Assembly (NCBI GenBank): GCA_022072175.1
Contig: JAJVIE010000003.1
Span: 1,458,601-1,522,600, forward strand
DNA: 64,000 nucleotides
DNA from: Candidatus Omnitrophota bacterium
GTDB taxonomy: Bacteria > Omnitrophota > Gorgyraeia > 2-02-FULL-51-18
Direction of reading: 5' to 3'
Of this stretch, positions 12,001-24,000 are shown piece by piece. Each line of letters starts with the position of its first letter. Position 1 is the first letter of the stretch. The position numbers and the translations under genes were made by a program. The notes beneath the pieces are model-generated. The model did not search any database. It was not told where the DNA came from and saw only the letters and a list, made by a program, of their open reading frames with translations.

Positions 12001-15000
12001 GCCGGCGTTGCGGCCGTTCATCAGCACCGTGTATCCGGGAGTCTCGAGCGCGAAGCGCAGCATATCCGAGAACGTGCGCTCGTCCTGACCCTGGGCGCGA
12101 TGCTCGGCCAGCGCGATCACATAGTGCCGGTCGCCGGGCTTGTCCAGGAGCGGGCTGGGGTTGGGCGCGATGTTCCACGCCAGGCTCCCCTTCCAGCGCA
12201 TGGGATTCTCGGAGATCGGCATGTTCTGCTCACAGATGAAGCATCTCGGGTCCTCCGCCGGGCTGACGCGGTCGCGGAGCGAGCGGTAGGCCCAGCGGGC
12301 CAGGAGCACCGGGGACCAGAGACCATATTGGAAGATGAAGCGGAAGGGTTGGGAGGGGCTGACGGCTTGGATCTGGGAACTCTTGCGGGAAACGTCCATA
12401 AGGCCGGTGACGTAGGGCCCGGCCCTCTTACGAACGACCTGATCCGGCTCGCTGACGAAACCGACCGACCGATGCTCGCGATAGAGCGTCTCGAGCGCCG
12501 TGGGCAATGAGATCACCCCTGCGGCGTAAAGGACCGCGACGAGCGTGTTGCCTGTGAGCGGATTGAGCCGGCTGAGCAGGGTCGCGACGGCTCCGGGAGC
12601 GGCCAGTCTAGCTCCGCGGCCGAGCACGGGATCGACGATACGGCGGTAATCCTCCGCTTGGGCCGCGAAATCCGCCACGGTCTCAGCGGGCTTGAACCCG
12701 ACCGCGGCTACGACATTGCCGGGGGTCCGGGACAGGAGATCAGCGACGCGCGATTCGAACACGCCACCCGCCACCAGCACGGGGGTCGTGGGATTGAGGC
12801 GGGCCACCTCCGAGACGGTCTCCGGGGTCAGGTGCTGGACGCTTCCTTTGAAATACGGCTTGAGCAGGACGGCATGGGCTCCGGCCGAGAGCGCCGAGGT
12901 GACGCGGTCGTTCAAGCCGTCGGCCGTATCCGACGGTTCCGCGGAGATCTGGGCCACGAGCATGATACCGGGATAGGAGGCCCTGAGTTGGGCGTAGACG
13001 GACGGCTCGAGCTCGACGTCCGCGATGAGCAGGTCCGCGCCCGCTTCGGCCGCCGCGCGCGCGCGCGACAGATCGGCGTCGATGAAGAACGCGACCTTCT
13101 CGTTGGAACGGTCCGGTCGCACCGACAGCTCGGCCAGGGCCGGCAGATGGTCGATCGCCGCCACGAACCCGCGGTCCAGCAGTTCCGCGGCATAAGCGGC
13201 GACCTCGCTCTCGCGTCCGGCATGACCCTTGGCGCCGGACCAGGTGTGGATACCGGCTTCCAGGCGATTGGCGGTCAGATAGCGGAGCGTCTTGTCGAGA
13301 TCGGCCAGGCGCGCGCCGGCGGCGGGCGTCAGCGTCTGTTTCCATCCCGACAGCTGATCGCGCATCTGACGGGCTTCCGCGAGCTGTGTCTCCAGACGCT
13401 TCCTCGACGCCGAGCCTTCACCCGTGCGGATCAGGCCTTCGAGCAGCGCGAGGATACGGTCGATGCGCTTGACCGCCGCCTCCTTTTGGGCGGCCTCCGT
13501 GGGCAGTACGCGTTTGGCGCGGCCCGCCTCGGACTTGATCGGGAAGCTCTCCAGCAGGGCCGTCCGCAGGTTCTTGGCGTATTCGAGCTCGAAGAGCACC
13601 AGCTTCTGCTCGATGGGGCCGTTGTAGTACCGCTGACTGGACTTGCGGCTCAGATTGGACGACAGCCCGTTCGACCCCACGACCTGCCGATAGGCCTGAG
13701 CGGACGTCGTATAGAGCCGCTCGGCTTCGGCGGGATTCTTGGCCGCCATCGCAGCGCGGGCGGCATCGGCGGAATCATCGGCCAGGCGCAGGACTTCCCC
13801 GATCTTCACCGTCAGCACCGAGTCTTCCTGGCGGGCCGCGGAGAACATACCCGACAGACGGCGCAGAGCGTCGATCACCATCACCACGACGGTCGTGATG
13901 ACGGCGCCGATGACGAAGCTCTTGGGGATCTCGATCTTGCGTCCCCCGCCCAACTGCGGAGGGGTCGTATAGGTCGTACGGTCGTTGGCCGCGGGACGGT
14001 TCGTTGAGGGCGCCTGGGCCACGGCCGTCGAGGGTACGATCGCCAGCGCGCCGAGCGCCACGACGGACGAGGCCAAGAGCCTCAGGGCCTGACGGCGGTC
14101 GATGCCCCCGCTCTCCTCGGCCAGACGAGCGGCCGCGATCGCGGTGTAGTTGCCCGGCAGGAAGCGGACCTCGGGTTCATCGATGGAGTACTGCAGCGTG
14201 ACCTGGCCGCGCGCATGACGGCGGATGAGCTCATCGTACAACGCGCGCTCCGCGACGCTGCGGGCGCGGAAGCGGTCCGGCGCCGTCCGCTCGGGCGCTC
14301 CGGCCGGCCGGTAGATATAAGCGTCGCTCCAACCGGAGACCAGGCGCACGAGGCGCTCGATCGGATTGTCCCTTCGGGTCGCGTCGAACCCGTAGCGGTC
14401 CCGCAGGACCTCGATGATGTTGCGGTCGTTGAGCGTCGCCGGACGCACGCGCGGCCCCGAGGGGGCCGTCGACTCGAACTGCCGGAAACGACCCTCGGCG
14501 CGCAAGTCGCGCATCATCCGGTCCATCGCCCGAGCGGCGGCCAGACGTTCCAACCCGTACATCAGGCGCCTTGAGATCTCGAGCACGGGCCCCAGGGCCA
14601 CCGCCACGATGAGCCACACCGGACCGACGAACCCGAGTAGCGCCGCGAGTGCCAGAGGCACGGAGACCAACAGCCACGGCGCGCGGTTGAGCGCGAAGGC
14701 GAGGTTGTCGCGCAGGGCCCAGAAACTCCCCTTGATCATGCCTCCGATGAGAACGTCGTTGGCCATTTTCCACTTGGAGGGGTCGAGCGCGAACCACAGC
14801 ACGATGAACGGGATCGCCCAGTACTGGAGAGCGACGATGCTGGCGGCCAACAGCAGGATCGAGTACGAGTCGACCGTCCGCTGGAACCAGAAACGCTTCT
14901 CCGCGGACGGGAACAGCACTCCGGCCACATGCATCGCCAGCCGGAGCACGCCGAAGGCCAGCGCGAAGATGTTGCCTCCCAGGAGACCGAGACCCAACAG

Positions 15001-18000
15001 CGATGCCGTCACCGCGTAGGGAGCCGTCGCGACCGCGGCGGCGCGCACCAGACCGGCGAATCCCGCCTGCCGGGCGTACTGCACCCAGTTGGAGGGCAGT
15101 TCCTCCTGGGGCCTGGGGTTGAGGATATAACCGCCGGCGAACGTCACGAACCAGAACACGAAATACAGGACCGCCGCGATCATCAGCACGACCGGGTGCG
15201 CGGGGCCGAAGAGGAACAACAGCGGAGAGACCGCCGCGGCGATACGGATGCCGAACTCGTAGGTCTTGTAGATCTGTTCGTGCGTATAGCGAGGCACCGA
15301 GGGCTGTCCGGCGCCCGGACGCGTGGTCGGGATGAACGCGTGGAAGAACCAGAGCGCTTTCTCGAAGAACGCCTTGACGTAACCGGAAACGATCCAGCCG
15401 ACCGAGTACACCATGAGACCGGGATAGCCGGTCATCGCGTAGATCAAACGGACGGTCCCCCACGGCCAGCCGTGGTAGTTGTTGAGCAGACTGTTGAGGT
15501 CACCGACGATGGCCAGCGCCTGGGCGTGCGCGATCATCAGGAACACCGCCGCGTAGAGGAAACCGTACGCCGGGTCGAGCGTCAGCAGGAGAACGATGCC
15601 GACGTAAGCCAGCTGAGCGATGAACGCCAGGTGCTTGAATCCCCAGAACGTCACGGTGTTCTTGTAATGACCGATCTTGTAATCGACGGGCACGTTCTGG
15701 TTGAGATAGTAGCGCATCGCGACGATCTCGAAGAGCATCTCGACGTGATCGGCCATGTACTTCTGGTCCGGACCCATGGCCAGGACCTGCGTGACGCCCT
15801 TGGCGGCCCCCGTCCTCACCCACGGCACGAACACCGCCTTGAGCAGCACCATGCCCTTCTTGAACCACTCCGTCAGATCCTCGGCCGCCTTGGACAGCGG
15901 TGTCTCGGCGTAGCGGTCATAATACTCGCGGATCTCCCAATACTTGCCCCACTGCCCGCCGACGGCCCGCATCGCCAGGAACTGCTGTTTGGGCCCGGTC
16001 CAAGTGCGCTCGTTCATGCCGAGGGCCTTCACGGACAACGAGAGGTTCTCCGACACCGCGTACATCGGCGTAGTGGCCGTCGCGTAGTCCTGGGTCGAGC
16101 CCAAGAGCTCCAGGCCCAGCACCATACCGGGCAGGACCTCCGGCCGGTACTCCATGATGGTATCGGAGCGCACGATCACCTCACCCTCGGTGATCGGCAT
16201 CGAGGCCGGGATACCGGGCGCTTTCCAGGACATCGGGTTCTGCACGATCCCCTGCGCGTCGGGCTTGTTCGGAGCGCCGTAGGTGTACCAGTTCATGAAG
16301 CGGTAGTTCTCAGGGCGCATGCGGTATTCGGCGTCCAATGCCGCGTACACGGCGACGTTCATCTGGTATTTGTCGTGCACCAGCTCATCGTACTTCTCCT
16401 CGGAGAGCAGGTACGCGCGCTCGTAGTCGCGCAGGGCCGGATCGGCCAGGAGGTCCGTCCGTTCCGCCGGGGTCAGCCACGTCAAGTTGACGGTGCCCGT
16501 CCGTCCGAGGGCTCCGAGAAGCACTTCGCGTCGTTTGATCGGACCCGACTTGGGATCGGCGGGGTTCTTGTAACGGATCGGATCGTTGGCGTCGAAGACC
16601 GTCGAGGCGGTCAAACGCGCGCGGAGCTTGTCCGCCAGCTCCTGCTTCTTGGCAGGGAAGCGCTCGAACAACGCCTTGGTATTCTGGTGCAGGTCGTCCT
16701 GGAACTCCATCTCCGCGAGCTTCGTAAGCCAGGAACGCATCAGCACCAGACCGTCGTACGTGTGCGTGGCGTTCTGCGTGCGCATGCGCGCCCAGTGCGT
16801 GATACGGGCCTTGAGCGCGTCGCGGCGGGCCTGCGCGTCGGGCAGGCCGGTATACAGGTTGTTGATGAGGCCGTTGGCCGTCCGGATATCCATGTTGGTC
16901 GGCGCGGGTGAGCCTCCATCGGCGAACGGATTATCCTCGTCCTTGGTCTTGTTGGCCGCCAGGCGCAGGAGCTCGGCGTCCGACGCGGACAGGCCATGGT
17001 GCGCCGTCTCATAGTCCACGAACTTGAGCCACTGGTCGCGGTTCACCTCGCGCGTCAGGTGATAGAGTTCGGTCGGATACACCGGCTCGGTCTGGTTCTG
17101 CGAGACGAAGCGGATGAGCCGCGCCCGGAGCGCCTGCCTGCGGGAGGCGGCGTTGGGGATGCCCGGACCGGTGAAAAAGCTGTCGATGTAGCCGTTCAGG
17201 TCGGTGATATCGCCCGTCAACCGCCGGGCCGTCGGGTGCCAGTCCCGTTTCATCTTGCCGGCGATGAACCTCAGGAATTCCGCGTCGTTCGCGCTCATTC
17301 CGGCGGCCACCTGCTCGTCGATCAGGGCCTTCCAGGCAGCGGGCTGGGCCTTGGCCAGCTGGGCCAAGCCGTCCAGCGTGGTGGTCTCGGGACCGAAACG
17401 CTGCGTGAAGTTCCCCCAGGTCGGACCGAAGGCCTCCATGTAACCGCCGGTGTGCACCGTGATCATCTCCCGTTGGGCCCAGGAACGGACCACCGCGGGC
17501 ACATCGACGCGATAATAATAGTTCATCAGGTACTTCACGCGCTCCCAGGCCTCGTCGCTGGCCAGGTCCACTTCCGAACGGGCCGCGCGGCCGAGCAGAC
17601 GGTCCCTCTCCTCCGCCGAGATGATGTGTCCGTTGTACAGGTGATCGACGGACCAGCGGAAAACCGTCGCGGCGACCTTCTCCGGCGTGGCGGAGGTCGG
17701 GTGGGCGGACTGGAACTGCCCTCCCTTATCGACGTTGAGGTTGTCCCTCATGCGCGTCGCCTGACGGCGGCGGATGTACACGGTCAGACCGGCCACCGCG
17801 CCGACCAGGAGAAGCGCCGGACCCAGCAGCGGCACCGCCATGATCTGTGTCAGGCCGATCGCGCCGAGCAGGACGACCGCGGAGCCATCGAACAGCGTGG
17901 TGTACCGCATGCGCCGGTCGCGCTGCGAGCCGGTCGGAGCGCCGCCGGGACCCCCGAGGCGGCGATGGACCGAGGCCACGCCGAGGTTGACGTCCCTGTT

Positions 18001-21000
18001 GTACTGCGCCCAGTACTGGCGGCTTTCCTTGTCGTAACGCCAATTCACCACCATCTCGCCGAAGTTGATGGAGGAACGGATGAGCAGGACGCCGAAGATC
18101 GCCCACAGGAACAGCATCGGCGAGCCGATCATGAGCGCGGAGCCGAGCGCGTAGGACAAGCCCATCTTCGCCAGCACGGCCGGCAGCGCGTAGTAGAAAC
18201 CCAGCGCCAACAGCATGAGGTTGTAGATGGCCGGATAGGCCGGATTGAAGCGGCCCCAACTGCGGTTGGTGCGAGCCTGCGTGAAAGCGATCACGAAGCC
18301 CGCGATCGCCGAGCCGACCGTCGTATAGAAGAAAAGGTAGGGCACCGTCACCAGGGGTCCGGCGATCAGGAAGACCAGCAGACCCGTCCCGAAGATCGCC
18401 AGCTCGAACAGCCCCGGATAAGGCCTCGAGTGCCTCTGCCACCAGACGAAGTTCTGCGAACTGCGGTCCTGCTCTCGTTGGGTCATGTACTTGCGGGCGT
18501 TCTCCCGTGAAGGACCGATCCCGGAGGTGCCCTTGAACCTGGGGTCCTTGAGGATGCCCAGTGTACTCTCGTAGTATCCGCGCGGACCCCGCAACCGGTC
18601 CGCCAGTCCGCGAAGACGCACGAGATCGAAGAAGCGCGCCAACAGGTTGCCCAGGTGGGACAGTCCGAACGGCGCGCGCTTGAGCGGCAGGTCCTGGGCC
18701 TGCCAGCTCTCCCACACGGCGGGCATGAGCTTGGAATCCACGAAGTTCTGGATCAGGTCCGACCGGGCGTCCCGCAGGTAACGGTAGATGCGCTTGAGCT
18801 GTGTCGCGTTGAGCTCGTCGGCGGGGTTGCCTTGGAGCTCGAGGTGGTTCAATGAGATGCCCCACTTGGTGATCAGCGGCCGGAGCAGGTCCCTCATCTC
18901 GCGCTTGGTGACCGGCGGCACCCCGTCGGTCTCCGTCAGGAGAACTTGGATCAGGTCGAGGATCTTCTCACGGCCGGCCAGCGTCATCGGCTTGACCTTG
19001 TCGAGGATCTCCTTGGCCATCTTGGTGGTCAGGGTCGGACGAGCCGGATCATAGACGTCCGGATGTCCGACCGGCGTGCCGGCACTCGGGGCGGTGTAAT
19101 ACCCTTTGGCCGTCAGGTCCTGTACCGGCCGGTTCAGGTGTTCCCAATCGGCGAAGTCGAACTGCGCCGGGTCGATGCCAGCGGCTTCGAGCGCCTGACG
19201 GACCACGTGCTTGGGTAGGGCCATCAGGCGCCGCATGAGGAAGCTGGTGTCGCTGTCCGCGAAATCCCGGGCCCAGCCGTTGAGGGCGCTCATCACGCGC
19301 ACCATCTGCGCCTCCGTCAGCGGCGCGTCCGAGAACGGGTCGAACCCGAACTCCGCCGTGAAACGCGTGCGATACGCCGCTTCATGAGCGGGGTTGGACG
19401 GGTCCAGGGCCGTGCGGCCGGACGGGTCCGAAGGATCCGGCCAGGACAACCCCAGTCCCTGCTCACGCTGCAACAGCCCCGCCACATGGCGTCCGGTCAT
19501 ACCGACCAGCGCCAGAGAGCCCTCATGGGCCCGTTCGGACAGACGCATCAGCTCGGCGAAATGATCGTCCTCGAAATAATAGCGGTGCAGCGACCTCGGC
19601 TCGGCGGTCATCGCGCCGCGCACGAGGTTGTGGATCTTCGTCAACTGGTCCCCGAGCACCTGGGACCAGAACGCCGAGCGCGACACCACGTAGGCCAACG
19701 GCCGCTTCGCAGCGTCCGGATCGGCCGGATCCAGGTCGGAGGTCTGGAAGAGCAGTTCGTTCATGAGCGGCTGGCTCATATTGAGCGAACCGAGCTTGAA
19801 GCGGAACACGGCCTGACGGATCTCCTGCTCGAGCGGCACGGCTACCCATCCGGCGAACGGCTCGATGCCTTCCGGCAGACCGTCCCGGAGAGCCTGCTGT
19901 TCGGCTCTCAAGCGCGTGATCTGAGCGGCCACGTCCGGATCGGTCCCTGCCGGATCGCTCTCCTGCAGGTCCAGGATCAGGTCCTCGCGATCCTGGATCT
20001 CCACAAAAGCCTTGAGCGCGCGGTCGTCCACGTCCTGGTCCACGCGCGCCCGGCGGACCTTCATCCAGACCCCGGAGGGGTTATAGACCTCTCCGTTGGG
20101 CCGCGCGGCGTCCACGGTGCCGCGGCGGTGCACGGTCCAAGTGCGGTTGGCCGGCTCCACGGTGCTGACCGTGCGCTCGACCATGCGACGGGCCATGACG
20201 CGCGCGACATAGTCGCGGATGTTCACGATCTTCATCTGAGCGCCGAAGAAAAGGTAGTTGTTGTGGTAGTAGGTCTCGATATCCCCGCGGGCCTTGGCGG
20301 CGTTCGGACCGGCCGAGTCGGGCAGGATGCCGGCCAGACGCTCGGAGAGCTTACCGTCCCTCTCCCCGCTGACGAGCGCAAGCAGCGCCGGGACCGTGCC
20401 CGCCGCGGCCGCGGCCAGACCGTGCCGGCCCAGGATGGTGTTGAGCTCACCTTCGATACGTGTACGCGTGGCGGCATCGGCAGTGTTGATCCCGAGCGTC
20501 GTCATCTCGCGATCCACGGCCGGCTCGATCGCCTTGCGCACGGCTCTCTCGTAGATCTCCTGACCGAGCTCCTCGAGCGTCCGCGGTGAGCTCTGGTCGA
20601 GCTCGGCCCTCAGTTCGGCGACAGCGTCGCGCACGTGATCGGCGCTGATGAAGCGGTACGGGTCCGCGGCGGTCGGAGCGCCGACGTAGCGCCGGAGAGC
20701 CTGAGCGATATGACGCGCGTTGGGCTGGTCCGAGGTCGTCAGGTCGCCGGTGGTCGCGTCGGACAGGCGCGTCACGAGGGCCGCCGGGGCCAGCGCCCCC
20801 CAATCGTCGAGCAGGTCCTCGGTGGTCTGCCAGCGGTCCTGCGCATCCTCATCGAGCGCGTCGGCCAGATCATTAGCAGGGTCGGTGGCTGACGCCAAGA
20901 TGGCGTCGTAATCCACCGCTCCCGCGAGAGCTCTGGGCGCGAACGCCGTATCGCCGACCGCAAGACGCGCGCCGGAGGCGGAAGTGTCCGCGGCCGGCTC

Positions 21001-24000
21001 CACGATGTCGATGCCGGTATTCAGCGTCCGGATCGCGGCCAGCGGACCGATCGCGTCGGCCAGAGAACCGATCGCCGTGTTCGATGACGCGCGGTCGAAC
21101 GATCCGATCCGGCTCGACAGGACCTCCGCGGCCAGACGGGCCCCCGAACGCTCGGCGTTACCCGTCAGATCGACGGGCATCAGTCCGGCCAGCTCGTTGT
21201 TGCGCGCCATGAACTCCGCCAGACGGGGCGCGTCGCGATAGCGGAAACGGACCGCGATCGGATCGGCCAGGGCGGTCTTGAGGTCCTCCTCGGGCAGACC
21301 TTGGGCGATCCCTCCGCGCAACGCCAACGTCGTGAAGCGCTGCGGCGTGGCGAGTCCTGAGTCCGCCAGCTCGGCGACCTGCCTCGGGTCCAGGCCGGCC
21401 TCGATCGAAAGCCCCACAAGCTCCTCTCGGGTCACCGTAGGATCGTTGGCGGCGGCCACGAACCGTCCCATACCGGGCGGCAGAAGGAATGCTCCGGCGC
21501 CCGGTGCCGGCGCGGGTGCGGGGGCCGGCGGCGGAGCGGCGGGCAGGAAGAACTCTTCTCCGACGCTCGCCTCGATCTCCCGCAGGGGGATCTTGGAGAC
21601 CCAGTCCCTGTTGATGTTGCCGAAAGGACTGCTGAGGATCTTGGACTCCGCGAACTTCAGGCTGCCGAAGGTCTGCGCCCGCTCATCGCGCAGTTCGATG
21701 GAATACTGGTTGTGCATCTCGATGGCGAGGATGCCGTTGTGGTAGATGCGGATATGGAGGCCGACGGCGCGCTGGCGGACGAAGTTGTTGATCGCCGCGC
21801 CCCAGTCGTTCTGGTCGCGCGGCACCTCGATCTCGTACACCGCCTGCCAGGAGGACTTGGTGGCCGCCGTTCCGCCCGGTACCAGATGGCCGATATCGCG
21901 GACGGCGAAGCGCTTGAACGGCACACGACGATCGCCGAGCGTGATCTCTCCGGTCTCGGACGACCGTCTGGCGTCGGGGACCAGGTCCGCGTGCGTCGGC
22001 TGGGCGTTGGCGTCATAGTAGACGATCTGATGGGGCGTCACTCGCGCCGAGGGATCGTCACCGCTCAGACCGTAGACCTCGTACTTCACCGGTCCCGAGG
22101 CCGAGTATCCGACCTGCAGCAGCGTTTCGCTCAGACCCGTACGGCGGACGATATCCGGGGCCAGGCCGGGCTTGATGTCCACGGCGTAGACGTAAACGGT
22201 GTTACCGGTCGTATCCTTCTCGGCCCTGACGTAGCGCATCCGCGCGACCCAGTCCTCGGGATCGTAGCGCCCGTCCTCTCCTTCCTGGTGGATGGTGACC
22301 ATGGGCACCACCCACTGCGGGGCCGATGTCGTCGGGGTCCACTCGTTGTGATTGAGGAACACCATCCCGTTGCGCCGGTGGTACGTCTTGAGACCCATCG
22401 GGTTGTGGGGTTCGTTATAACGGTAGTAGTACGTGTCCGGATTGTTCGGATCGTAGTCGGCGAACTTCACCAACTGCCGGACGTTGCCCTTCTCGTCCGT
22501 GATGAAACCGGTCTGAGGGTCGATCAAGCGGTCCCCCGGCTGGTAGCGGGCGCGCCCTTCTTCGGACTTCGGATACCAGGAAGTCTCCCAGGCCTCGAGC
22601 ATGCGGCCGCTCTCATCGAACGTCACGCCGGACAGCGGGATCGGCGTGCCGGGGATGTACTCGGAGACGACGCTGAGACGGCCGCGCGTCCAGATCGCCG
22701 GTGAGCGTCCGAACACGTTGGCACGCTTGGGGAAAGCCGCCACGAGATCGGTCTTCTGGCCATGAAGCTCGATCCGGTACAGCAGAAGTTCGGTCACACC
22801 CGGGTAGGCGCGCTCGAACTCGCGGATCGGACCGTCGTGCTTCAGGAAGTCCCGCACGCCCTGGATCTTGTCGAAATGATACGTCGCCACCAGCACGCGC
22901 GGCTGGCCGGGAGGTGTGTAGTAAAGATGGGACTGCTGACGGATATGGAGGTCGCGGTCCTTCATGCTCACGACCTCGGTCTCCCACACGCCGCCGCGGC
23001 CGGCGATGTCGTTCCAGCGCTCGCGGATGATATTACGGTCCTGGGCCTGCACGACGGTCGCCGTAGTGCCGAAGCGCTCATCATAACGGCTGATCACCGC
23101 GTTGCCCGCCGAGTCCTCATAGCGGTCCCCCTCCGGGATGACAGTGTCGGTGAACAGCAGGATGTCCAGGTCGTTGCGAGACGGCCGGGAGAGCTCGCTC
23201 CGGCGGGCGTCCTTGGGTCCGATGGGCACACCGGCCAGCGCCGGGTCCGTCTTGGGGGCCAATGAGGGATCGGCGTTGATGTCCCGGCGCATGTAGTGCT
23301 CGGCCCATTGGGTCTTCACGCCGTCCTGCGTCACCGTGAAATGGTTGATCGTCAGGATACCTTCGGAGGTCAGCCGTCTGAGGCTCTCGCCGGTCGGTGA
23401 TTCGTACTTGATCTCGTGGATGCGATTGTCGGCGGTCCGGATCACCGTGGTTCGGTTGCCGGCCACGTCCACCGAGACGGTGTAACGGAACTTCACCTGA
23501 CCGGTCACCTGGTCCACGGTCTCCGTCGGCACGATGCGTCCGGTCGGATCGGCCGCGAAGCGCGTCACCTCATCGGAGATGATCCGTCCGGGGCTCTTGG
23601 TGCCGCCGACGTTGGTGACCTCGCGGCGCACGGTGTTCTGCGTCATGGGGTTGCCCCAGGCGTCGAAGTTGGTGACGACATCCTTGTATTCGATGTCCTG
23701 TACGGGCCAGCGCTGGGGCGGCTGTCCGGGGATCGGGTCGGCCTGCTGGACCAGGCGTCTTTCGGCCAGCACGCGTCCGTTGGTGTCGCGGACCTCGGTC
23801 CACTCGCGGTTGACGGTCAAGCGCGGATCGTGGACCTTGTACACGTATCCGGCTCCGGCCATCACGGGACGGCCCTTGTCCATCTGCAGCTCGGCGATCT
23901 GCGTGATACGCCCCGCCTCCCCCTCCCTGACTCCGCCCACATGAAATCGGGTCGTCGCTTTGGTCACGATGTTGGTGCGTTGAGGGAACTTGGAGGCGTC

